The notes under the pieces: generated by a model
The model's database searches: none
Told to the model about the DNA's origin: nothing
The model's input: only the letters and a program-made list of their open reading frames with translations
Source: Methanobacterium sp. BRmetb2
GTDB lineage: Archaea > Methanobacteriota > Methanobacteria > Methanobacteriales > Methanobacteriaceae
Length of the DNA: 64,000 nucleotides
Assembly: GCA_003491285.1 (NCBI GenBank)
Contig: CP022705.1
Span: forward strand, 310,001-374,000
Direction of reading: 5' to 3'
Position numbers and translations under genes: made by a program
Shown here: one piece after another, positions 17,585 to 25,821 of the stretch
Position numbering within the stretch: position 1 is the stretch's first letter
Layout: each line of letters begins with the position of its first letter

Positions 17585-19249
17585 TTATACTGTAAATTCA
17601 ATTTCAAAGGCTATGACTGGATATTCCAGATCAAATTGGGTGATAACTTCTGGATTTATCTCCCCAAAGAATCCTTTAAGTTGAATTTCACTTTTTGGTG
17701 TTTTAATTCCCTTTACAGCAGCACAACGGCCCTGTATAAAGGAGGGATGATCATAAACATCGACTTCCATTTGCAAACCTAAATTTGCGATAACTGCATC
17801 CATTATTGATTTTATTTCAGTGAAATTGGCACTAGAATGAGTTACGGCTCCGGCGAGTTTTTTGACTGTTCTAACATGGGTTTCCCTATTTTTATCTATG
17901 TAGACTGTATCTCCTATCTCAAAAATTTTTTGAGGCAGTTCTTCGTGTTTGTTATCCTCTAAAAACTCCATAAGCCCATTTAAAAGACTTTTACGGATCA
18001 TTGTCCGCTCCACCGATATTGGTTGGGCCACTTCTACCCTTTCATCTTCAATAAGATTTAAATTTTTGTAATGCTTTTTTTCACTGGTTAGCATGAGGCT
18101 CATAATCTCATAGAAACCCATTCCTATTAAAATTTCTCTTAGGAGATTATCAAAAGCGTCCCATTTATTTTCTTTTCCTACTGTGGCTATTTCCGGCATT
18201 TCCGGTTTAATCCTGTTAAAACAATGGCCAATGGCAATATTTTCGATTATATCCACTTCATGGAGTATGTCAATTCTATATGCAGGAATAGTGACTTCAA
18301 TTTCTCCCATTTTAGTGTTGATTGCACCTAATCGAACTTTTTCAAGCATCTGAACCATGTCTTCCTCAGCCATGTCTATTCCAATAATTTTCTGGGCATT
18401 CCCCACTTGGACCAGCTTTTTCTTAGGCATTAAATTGGGTGTGGTTACAGTTCTATCAGAATAATTGAGTTTCACTGATTTTATCTTGGCTCCTGCTTCA
18501 GCAAAGGAAGTAGCAATTATGTTCAGCGCATAATTTACTGCCTTCTCATCAGTACCTGTAACATCAATTAAAACGTTTTTAGTATTCTCAGTGAGTTTGG
18601 TAAGCTCACCATTGATAATAGGCGGCATGGAGAGTACTTCATCATGGAAATCCAGGATGAGGGGATATCTATCATACTGGTCAATTAGATGTGCATATTC
18701 AATTCCTTTTTTATGTTCCTGTAGGATTTCTTTAAGACTCATCTCTTCCACAGAATCTAGAGGTATGAAAGTTACTCTATTCGGATCAGCAGCCCTATAC
18801 ACAAATGGAGGTTCAATAACATCCAAATTGTGAATTCCAATAGCCACCTTTTTTCGATCACGTCCAATAACCCAGTGCAGATCCTCCTGGAATTCCATGA
18901 TCTGTTTTAATTTATTCTCATTGAGATTCACACCTTCTACTACGCAGAAAGCAACATAAGGTCTGACCTCCTTTAAGCTAGGATCTACTTCAACTTCCAT
19001 ACCTGAACTGCTTATTTTATATTCCGGCAGTCCAGTTTCTATTCCTAAAAATCCTTTCAGGGTTCGCGCTATCCCTTCTACACTGAAGTGATCCGGACGA
19101 TTGGGAAAAAATTCAACCCGAATTGTTTCCTGGTCATAATCTTCAATATCACTTCCAATCATGGGTAGAAGTTCTATCAGCTTTTCCTGTGATATTTCTG
19201 TTCCTAAAACCTGGTATAAATCTTCATAATCAAATGTTATAACTGGCAT
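17585..19249 (-). CDS. pheT: phenylalanyl-tRNA synthetase beta subunit
   Basis: At 554 residues this is the archaeal/eukaryal-length PheT, shorter than the bacterial one and without the N-terminal tRNA-binding extension. The B5 domain (RVEFFPNRPDHFSVEGIAR near the start, and VTIPAYRIDILHEVDIIENIAIGHCFN later) and the C-terminal catalytic-like core (FGEINPEVITQFDLEYPVIAFE) are clear. It pairs with PheS, which lies 25 kb away on the opposite strand (44452-46002), so the two subunits are not in one operon here. Confidence 0.95.
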   Translation of the reverse strand: MPVITFDYEDLYQVLGTEISQEKLIELLPMIGSDIEDYDQETIRVEFFPNRPDHFSVEGIARTLKGFLGIETGLPEYKISSSGMEVEVDPSLKEVRPYVAFCVVEGVNLNENKLKQIMEFQEDLHWVIGRDRKKVAIGIHNLDVIEPPFVYRAADPNRVTFIPLDSVEEMSLKEILQEHKKGIEYAHLIDQYDRYPLILDFHDEVLSMPPIINGELTKLTENTKNVLIDVTGTDEKAVNYALNIIATSFAEAGAKIKSVKLNYSDRTVTTPNLMPKKKLVQVGNAQKIIGIDMAEEDMVQMLEKVRLGAINTKMGEIEVTIPAYRIDILHEVDIIENIAIGHCFNRIKPEMPEIATVGKENKWDAFDNLLREILIGMGFYEIMSLMLTSEKKHYKNLNLIEDERVEVAQPISVERTMIRKSLLNGLMEFLEDNKHEELPQKIFEIGDTVYIDKNRETHVRTVKKLAGAVTHSSANFTEIKSIMDAVIANLGLQMEVDVYDHPSFIQGRCAAVKGIKTPKSEIQLKGFFGEINPEVITQFDLEYPVIAFEIEFTV

Positions 19250-19430
19250 ATTATTTTACTCCGTTGGTGAATATGATTACCTAGATTAGATTATTCATTT
19301 CTCTATAAAATGACATTCAAATAATAAATGATAGTCAATGATTTAGTATTTCTTTAATTAATAAATATTGGTCAATTACGTCGTGATTAATAATTAATTA
19401 ATAACAGGCACATCAACTGAGATAATTTTT

Positions 19431-19790
19431 TTATCTTCCTGAAAACATTAACATAAAGAAAAATGACTCAATAGTGAAATGGAGAGCTCTATGATAAAGG
19501 TGAGTCATTTTATATCCAGATAACTCGTGGTATAAATCAATTACCATGTGAATTAACGCTCCTAAAAAGCCAATTTCCACAGAGAAAAACACCAAGGATA
19601 AAACAATAAAATGGAAAATTGACTCCAATATCTCGTGTACTAGCCATAATTTAATGTTAGATGCCACAGTTTCTTTTATTATTCCAGCAAATAAGATATA
19701 AAAATCAACAAAGACGTTCCAAAACAGGAAACTGTGAATTTCATCACTTATAGCTAGAACCACTGCAACATAAAACCATAAAAGTTCCAT
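19431..19790 (-). CDS. small membrane protein with conserved histidines, unknown
   Basis: These 119 residues form about three or four membrane helices with polar histidine-containing joints: DEIHSFLFW, WLVHEILESIFHFIV, LIHMVIDLYHE, YHRALHF. The repeated His/Glu pattern inside helices could be a metal or cofactor site. No family is recognised. It lies alone between pheT and valS. Confidence 0.6.
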   Translation of the reverse strand: MELLWFYVAVVLAISDEIHSFLFWNVFVDFYILFAGIIKETVASNIKLWLVHEILESIFHFIVLSLVFFSVEIGFLGALIHMVIDLYHELSGYKMTHLYHRALHFTIESFFFMLMFSGR

Positions 19791-19930
19791 TTACTCACCA
19801 AATAGACAATTCATATACGCAATATTTATCTGTTAATTTTATGACACTTAATATATCATAGTATTTAAACAAAACCTATATATTATTTTAACTTGTGCCC
19901 AAACAATATAATCAAGAAAGGAGAAGTAAG

Positions 19931-22609
19931 ATGAGCAAAGACAATATTCCTAAGGACTATGATCACAAAAAAGAGACATCATGGCAAGAAATATGGCAGA
20001 AAAACGATATTCATAAATTTATAGGTGATGAAAACCGTCCCAACTACATTATTGACACACCACCACCATATCCCACTGGATCCATACACATGGGGCACGT
20101 TTTAAACTGGCTTTACATGGACATTATTGCACGATTCAGTCGGATGAAAGGGTTCGACGTACTGTTTCCCCAGGGTTGGGACTGTCACGGACTTCCAACT
20201 GAGGTCAAAGTGGAAGAAACACATCACATTAAGAAAAGTGATGTTCCTCGGGAAGAATTCCGGAAAATGTGTATTGATCTTACCCGTGATAATATTAAAA
20301 TGATGAAATCCCAGATGCAGCAGCTGGGATTCTCTCAGGACTGGTCCCGGGAATATGTGACCATGACTGATGAGTACATGCAAAAAACCCAACTATCGTT
20401 TCTAAAATTATATGATCAAGGAATGATCTATCAAGGAATTCACCCTGTAAACTGGTGTCCTCGCTGTGAAACTGCAATTGCCTTTGCTGAAGTAGAATAC
20501 TCCGAAAATGAGACTTACCTCAACTATCTGGAGTTTCCAGCAGAAGATGGTAAAAAGGGAGTTATGATTGCCACCACCCGACCTGAACTATTATCTGCCT
20601 GTGTTGCAGTTGTGGTTCATCCTGAAGATGAAAGGTACCATGACCTGGCTGGTAAAGAGGTAGAAGTTCCTATTTTCGGCCGTAAAGTAAAGATTATAAA
20701 AGATAAGGAAGTTGACCCAGAATTTGGTACTGGTGCAGTTATGATATGTACTTTTGGGGATAAAACTGATGTTTCATGGGTTAACCGTTATAATTTGGAT
20801 ATTATTGAAGCCATTGACGAGAAAGGTACTATGACCAAGGCAGCCGGCAGATATGAAGGTCTTCCTTTATCAGTGTGCAAGGAGAGAACTATTGAAGATC
20901 TTGAAAATGAGGGAATTCTGATTAAAAAAGAAAAGGTAGATCAAAATGTAGGTCAGTGCTGGAGATGCAAAACACCCATAGAAATTTTGGTTAAGAAACA
21001 GTGGTTTGTTGCAGTAAAAGAGATGATAGATGATGTTGTAGGGGCTGCAGAGAACATGAACTGGGTTCCAGAACATATGAAAACCCGTTTGTTAAACTGG
21101 ACTGGTTCTATGGATTGGGATTGGTGCATATCCCGTCAAAGAATATTTGCAACCCCCATACCAGTATGGTACTGCAGCAAATGTGGAAAGGTACATTTAC
21201 CATCCACAAAGGACCTTCCAGTAGATCCCGCCCGTGACACATTTAAAGGTGAATGTGAATGTGGAAATAAAGAATTTATGGGAGAGGTTGACGTTTTAGA
21301 TACATGGATGGATAGCTCCATAAGTCCTCTGGTTATAGCAGGATGGCCTTATAATGGATATAATAATCTATTCCCCTCTAATATAAGACAACAGGGTCAT
21401 GATATAATACGTACCTGGGCTTTCTACACCATACTCAGATGTAAAGCATTAACTGGCATTGCCCCATTTAATGAAGTGGTTGTAAATGGTATGGTCTTTG
21501 GCGATGACGGCCATAAAATGAGTAAATCACGGGGAAATGTTATAACACCTGAAGATGTTATCGAAGATTATGGTGCCGATGCCCTACGTTTATGGGCCTC
21601 TAACAGTGTCCCTGGATCTGATGTTCCCTTTGAATGGAAAGACGTTAAATATGGATATAAATTCTTAAGAAAATTCTGGAATGCTTTTAGATTTATTAAC
21701 ATCCATATATCTGAATTTCAAGTAGAAGGATCATCAGATACTATTATAAAAACATTAAAACCATTGGATAAGTGGATATTGTCCAAGTTGAACCACGTTA
21801 ATGAGATTGTGACAAGTTCCCTTGATTTATATCAATTTGCTGATGCAGTATCCCATATTCAGCAATTTATCTGGCATGATTTCTGTGATGAATATATTGA
21901 ATCAGTTAAATATCGATTGTACACTGACTCGCCAGATATGTTAAATTCAAAGATTGCCGCCCAGTATACCCTTAAAACAGTGATTCTGACTACTTTAAAG
22001 CTTTTAGCACCTATAACTCCTCATTTTGTTGATGAAGTTTATCAACATGTGAATACTGATGAAGATATTTTAAGTATTCATTCCACTTCTTGGCCAAAAT
22101 TTGATCCAGAATTAATTAACAAGGAAGCTGAAGATGTTGGAAACACTGGTGTTCACATTATTGGGGAGATAAGAAGATTTAAATCTACCTCAAAAATGCC
22201 ATTGAATGCTAATATAAAAGCAGTTAATATATACACTACTAATAATGAATTATATGAAAAAATTCAGATATTAGTAGATGATATTAAGGGTACCATGCGC
22301 ATTTCCCAGTTGAATGTGGAAATGGGTAACCCTGATGTTCAGGAAATAGTGGTGGAAGTCTCACCACAAATGGCAAAAATCGGACCAGAATTTAAAAAAG
22401 AAGCTCCTAAAATTGTACAATATTTACAGTCAACCCCTCCTCAGGAAATCGCAACCCAACTAAAACAAAAAGGATTCATCAATATTGGCGATTGTAAAAT
22501 TACTCCTGATCACATCACCACAAAAAAAGAAGTTGTGGGGAAAACTGGAGAAAAAGTGGAAATACAACAAATAGAGGATTTAAATGTTGTATTGGAGATA
22601 GTGGTTTAA
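19931..22609 (+). CDS. valS: valyl-tRNA synthetase
   Basis: This 892-residue class I synthetase charges tRNA-Val. The HIGH-type motif is PTGSIHMGH (about 48-56) and the KMSKS loop starts at about K529. The CP1 editing domain (ATTRPELLSACVAVVVHP) and zinc-binding cysteines (WCPRCETAIAF, CWRCKTPIE, CSKCGKVHL) are present. An upstream GTG in frame is open (19895), but AAGGAGAAG directly before ATG 19931 fixes that start. aroA begins at the last base of its stop codon. Confidence 0.97.
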   Translation: MSKDNIPKDYDHKKETSWQEIWQKNDIHKFIGDENRPNYIIDTPPPYPTGSIHMGHVLNWLYMDIIARFSRMKGFDVLFPQGWDCHGLPTEVKVEETHHIKKSDVPREEFRKMCIDLTRDNIKMMKSQMQQLGFSQDWSREYVTMTDEYMQKTQLSFLKLYDQGMIYQGIHPVNWCPRCETAIAFAEVEYSENETYLNYLEFPAEDGKKGVMIATTRPELLSACVAVVVHPEDERYHDLAGKEVEVPIFGRKVKIIKDKEVDPEFGTGAVMICTFGDKTDVSWVNRYNLDIIEAIDEKGTMTKAAGRYEGLPLSVCKERTIEDLENEGILIKKEKVDQNVGQCWRCKTPIEILVKKQWFVAVKEMIDDVVGAAENMNWVPEHMKTRLLNWTGSMDWDWCISRQRIFATPIPVWYCSKCGKVHLPSTKDLPVDPARDTFKGECECGNKEFMGEVDVLDTWMDSSISPLVIAGWPYNGYNNLFPSNIRQQGHDIIRTWAFYTILRCKALTGIAPFNEVVVNGMVFGDDGHKMSKSRGNVITPEDVIEDYGADALRLWASNSVPGSDVPFEWKDVKYGYKFLRKFWNAFRFINIHISEFQVEGSSDTIIKTLKPLDKWILSKLNHVNEIVTSSLDLYQFADAVSHIQQFIWHDFCDEYIESVKYRLYTDSPDMLNSKIAAQYTLKTVILTTLKLLAPITPHFVDEVYQHVNTDEDILSIHSTSWPKFDPELINKEAEDVGNTGVHIIGEIRRFKSTSKMPLNANIKAVNIYTTNNELYEKIQILVDDIKGTMRISQLNVEMGNPDVQEIVVEVSPQMAKIGPEFKKEAPKIVQYLQSTPPQEIATQLKQKGFINIGDCKITPDHITTKKEVVGKTGEKVEIQQIEDLNVVLEIVV

Positions 22610-23874
22610 TGGAATTAAATATCCAAAAAACAGATAAAATTCAGGGCGTAGTAAAGGCCCCTCCGTCTAAAAGTTACACCCACCGGGCGGTGATTATATC
22701 TAGTCTAGCTGAAGGTAAATCAACCCTTAGAAATCCCTTATATTCTGAGGACACAAATGCATCTATTGATGCCTGCCGATCTTTTGGAACCATAATTGAA
22801 ACATTTGATGCCCACTGCCAAGTTACTGGTACTGGTGGTGTTATTGAAACCCCTGCAGATGTGGTAGATGTTAAAAATTCGGGTACTACACTGCGTATCA
22901 TGACCAGTGTTTCTGCTCTCTCACCAGGTACAACAGTTTTAACTGGTGATAACTCTCTGCGCAAAAGACCCATGCAGAATTTATTAGATTCACTCCGAAA
23001 ACTTGAGGTTAATGCTTATTCAACCAGAAATAATGGTATGCCTCCCATAATTATAAATAGTGGTTTTAAGGGAGGGAAAACTAGTATAAAAGGAGATATA
23101 AGCTCTCAATTTCTATCATCTTTGCTTATTGCCTCGCCCTATGCTAATGAACCAGTCAGTGTTGAGGTTAAGGGAAATTTCATATCCAGACCCTATGTGG
23201 ACATGACTCTGGATGTTATGGAAAAATTTGGGGCAAAGGTGGAGTTTGATGTTGAAGAAAACATATTTCACATTGATAAACAGATTTATAAAGGCCTAGA
23301 TTATGTTGTTGAAGGAGATTATTCCTCTGCGTCATACCTGGTTGCCGCAGCAGCTGCACTTGAATCAGAAGTGACAATTCAAAATCTTTTCAAAGATTCC
23401 AAACAGGGAGATAAAATTATATTGGATATTGTTCAAGAAATGGGTGCAGAACTTAAGATTAAAAACGATGAAATCACCATTACAGGAAATGGAGAGTTAA
23501 CAGGTATAGATGTTGATCTGAGTAATGCTCCAGATCTGCTGCCTACTATGGCGGCTCTGGGAGCAGTGGCCCAGGGAAAAACCAGAATATTTGGAGCAGA
23601 ACATGCCCGTTACAAGGAAACTGACCGTATTCACACTAGTGCATTAGAACTTTCCAAATTAGGCGTATCAGTTTGTGAAAAAAAAGATGGACTAACCATT
23701 GAGGGTGGTGCACAGGGAGGTGTGGTTGATTCACATAAGGATCACCGGCTGGTAATGGCCCTGACCATTGTGGGACTTAAAGTAGGTAACTTAAAAATAA
23801 ATAACTCCTCTTGCTACGAAGTATCATTTCCTAATTTCCCCCAATTCATGAAAAAATTAGGATGTAGGATGTAA
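22609..23874 (+). CDS. aroA: 3-phosphoshikimate 1-carboxyvinyltransferase (EPSP synthase)
   Basis: This enzyme joins shikimate 3-phosphate and PEP in aromatic amino acid synthesis. The signature segments are PPSKSYTHRAVIISSLAEG (phosphate/S3P site), KNSGTTLRIMTSVSAL (PEP site), SSQFLSSLL, and RYKETDRIHTSALELSKLG with SHKDHRLVMAL near the C terminus. The 421-residue length is typical. Its ATG overlaps the valS stop by one base, so it is translationally coupled to an unrelated function. aroC is on the other strand at 39.6-40.7 kb. Confidence 0.95.
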   Translation: MELNIQKTDKIQGVVKAPPSKSYTHRAVIISSLAEGKSTLRNPLYSEDTNASIDACRSFGTIIETFDAHCQVTGTGGVIETPADVVDVKNSGTTLRIMTSVSALSPGTTVLTGDNSLRKRPMQNLLDSLRKLEVNAYSTRNNGMPPIIINSGFKGGKTSIKGDISSQFLSSLLIASPYANEPVSVEVKGNFISRPYVDMTLDVMEKFGAKVEFDVEENIFHIDKQIYKGLDYVVEGDYSSASYLVAAAAALESEVTIQNLFKDSKQGDKIILDIVQEMGAELKIKNDEITITGNGELTGIDVDLSNAPDLLPTMAALGAVAQGKTRIFGAEHARYKETDRIHTSALELSKLGVSVCEKKDGLTIEGGAQGGVVDSHKDHRLVMALTIVGLKVGNLKINNSSCYEVSFPNFPQFMKKLGCRM

Positions 23875-23876
23875 AC

Positions 23877-24350
23877 ATGAAAAAAAGGAATAGAGAGACT
23901 AAAATTGTGATTTTAGGATCATATAACTCGGGAAAAACTACAACTATTGAAAATCTGGTGAACAGAGAAAAAGTTACTAAAATAGAACATAACGGTACCA
24001 CCGTGGCTTTGGACTATGGGAATATCCTGATTGATGGATCTAAAATCCATATATTTGCCACTCCTGGACAGAAAAGGTTCAAATTCATGCGCCAAATTCT
24101 GGCAAGAGGTTTAAATGGTGCAATCTTGGTAATTGACAGTTCTGTAGGAGTAACAGATACAGACCACGAAATAATGGATAAATTAGAAAGAAACAATATA
24201 CCTTATGTTATATTCGCAAATAAACAGGATATTAATCCTGTTGAAATTGATATTGGAGATAAGACTGATGTTCCTATTATACCTACCATTGCCACTGACG
24301 GTGAGGGAATCCATAAAGGATTTGAGTTACTTCTGGAACTTTTAGATTAA
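23877..24350 (+). CDS. small Ras-like GTPase (COG2229 type)
   Basis: This 157-residue G domain has the P-loop GSYNSGKTT (residues 14-22), a switch I threonine in EHNGTTVALDYG, G3 FATPGQKRF (60-68) and G4 NKQD (115-118). The usual Asp of the DxxG motif is Ala (A61), as is usual in this archaeal/bacterial family related to MglA/Arf. It starts two bases after the aroA stop. Its effector is unknown; relatives act in polarity or in association with roadblock-type proteins, none of which is in the window. Confidence 0.85.
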   Translation: MKKRNRETKIVILGSYNSGKTTTIENLVNREKVTKIEHNGTTVALDYGNILIDGSKIHIFATPGQKRFKFMRQILARGLNGAILVIDSSVGVTDTDHEIMDKLERNNIPYVIFANKQDINPVEIDIGDKTDVPIIPTIATDGEGIHKGFELLLELLD

Positions 24351-24439
24351 ATAATTAAATAGATTTTATGCAACATTTATTGTTTTTATAAACTGTTCTT
24401 AGGGAGGCAACCACAATATCTAAAAATATCGAAGAAATT

Positions 24440-25051
24440 ATGGAAATTCTCTTGAACAAATATGATTTAAGGGTTTTTGAGGATGGTGACCCTTATAGGG
24501 TCCTTATTCGCACCATATTATCCCAGAGAACCCGTGATGATAACACTGATGCTGCGTCCGCCCAACTTTTCTCTAAATATCATACTATACAAGAAATTGC
24601 CCAGGCTGATGTTGAAGACCTCCAACCATTAATTAAAAAGGCGGGTTTCTACCGGGTTAAATCTCAAAGAATAAAAGATGTCTCCCAGATGCTGCTGGAT
24701 GAATATGATGGAAAAGTACCAGAGAAGATAAATGAATTGTTAAAACTTCCTGGTGTTGGTAGAAAAACTGCCAACTGTGTACTGGTATATGGATTTAAGG
24801 AAGCGGCAATACCTGTGGATGTGCATGTTCACCGAATATCCAACCGTCTTGGACTAGTGGATACAAAAAACCCCGAGGAAACTGAGTTTGAACTGGAAAA
24901 AATTGTTCCTCAAGATCTTTGGATTGACCTTAATGATTTGTTAGTACAGTTTGGCCAAGATATTTGCAGGCCTATCAGTCCCAAACATGAAGAATGTCCC
25001 ATCAGAGATTACTGCGATTTTTACAGAGATATGAAAAAACAAGTTGATTAA
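24440..25051 (+). CDS. nth: endonuclease III (DNA glycosylase/AP lyase)
   Basis: This HhH-GPD base-excision enzyme acts on oxidised pyrimidines. The helix-hairpin-helix with the catalytic lysine is LPGVGRKTANCV (K109), and the catalytic aspartate is D127 in PVDVHVHR. The C-terminal iron-sulphur loop has C176, C186 and C192, but the position of the second ligand is H183 instead of Cys. The first ATG lacks a ribosome site and leaves the first helix short. GGGAGG at 24402-24407 lies 8 bases before an in-frame ATA at 24416, which would add SKNIEEI to the start. Both oddities are in the findings. Confidence 0.93.
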   Translation: MEILLNKYDLRVFEDGDPYRVLIRTILSQRTRDDNTDAASAQLFSKYHTIQEIAQADVEDLQPLIKKAGFYRVKSQRIKDVSQMLLDEYDGKVPEKINELLKLPGVGRKTANCVLVYGFKEAAIPVDVHVHRISNRLGLVDTKNPEETEFELEKIVPQDLWIDLNDLLVQFGQDICRPISPKHEECPIRDYCDFYRDMKKQVD

Positions 25052-25186
25052 AATAGCATTTATTTTAATTATGTAATTTTTACAAATTTTCTCAAAAAAA
25101 GTATTACTAAACATTGTTATTAAGATTATTCTTAAAAATAAAAAACCCTAAAAATTGTTTTTAAAAAAAGTTTTTATAAAAAGAAG

Positions 25187-25257
25187 TTCCTGAAGTCATA
25201 AGACCTCAGGAATATTATCGGGGTCGTTTGGTTGGAGGCGGTAACGACCTTGATAAT
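25187..25257 (+). ncRNA. candidate structured RNA: two adjacent strong hairpins
   Basis: Hairpin 1 (25187-25212) is TTCCTGA-a-GTC, loop ATAA, GAC-c-TCAGGAA: ten base pairs with one mismatch. Hairpin 2 (25214-25257) pairs 25214-25228 with 25243-25257 without a gap: 15 pairs, of which two are G-U if read as plus-strand RNA. It encloses a 14-base G-rich loop containing GGTTGGAGGCGG. A TATA-like TTTTTATAAA lies at 25171-25180. The spacer is between convergent genes. On the minus strand hairpin 1 is followed by a T-rich run, so it may instead be the terminator of the gene at 25300-25608. No known family is recognised. Confidence 0.45.
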
Positions 25258-25299
25258 TATTATTGAGTAATTAAGGAAAAGAATTTGGTAAATCGATAT

Positions 25300-25608
25300 T
25301 TATTTTTTATCATCTTTTGAATGAAGAAATGACTTTGATGCTAGGTCTTTTTCTAAGGCCCTTAATTTTTCTGCTAAAAAATCAAGCACCCTTCTTTTTT
25401 CAGCAAAGGACACCTTCTTTTTAGATAACATGTTAATTAATTCCGTGATACTTCTTGCAGACTGAGTGCCCTTTTCTTCATCCATCAATATCAAATCTCT
25501 TTTTCCTAGTTCTTTTGAAGGAACCACGCCTACAGCGCCGAATATTTTACCGTTTTCATCCTTCAAATCTATAGAATTAGAAAAATGGTTTTCATTTTCT
25601 TCTTTCAT
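25300..25608 (-). CDS. small charged protein, unknown
   Basis: These 102 residues form a soluble protein with a beta-like N-terminal half (GKIFGAVGVVPSKELGKRDLILMDEEKG) and a helical, lysine-rich C-terminal half that ends LRALEKDLASKSFLHSKDDKK. I recognise no family. It is convergent with nth across the double-hairpin spacer and divergent from the PAS protein across about 210 bases. A role in sensing with the PAS protein is possible but not shown. Confidence 0.55.
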   Translation of the reverse strand: MKEENENHFSNSIDLKDENGKIFGAVGVVPSKELGKRDLILMDEEKGTQSARSITELINMLSKKKVSFAEKRRVLDFLAEKLRALEKDLASKSFLHSKDDKK

Positions 25609-25821
25609 AGCATACTCTCCATAAGTATATCCATGAATATGATGTTTGACTCTATTTCAACTAAATACATCTAATTACACCTTCTTACTTCATAACATAT
25701 AAATGTTTTGATCATAAAATTTTTACATAGACAAGTATTAATAATGTAATAATAGTTGAAAATTTCTTAACCAGATTAATTAATTTCATAGTTTAAGACT
25801 CTTTATTTTTGGGGGAGCTAT

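Noticed and set aside
19895..19930. Upstream GTG start of valS
   Set aside because: The codons between are basic and unlike ValS, and AAGGAGAAG points to ATG 19931.
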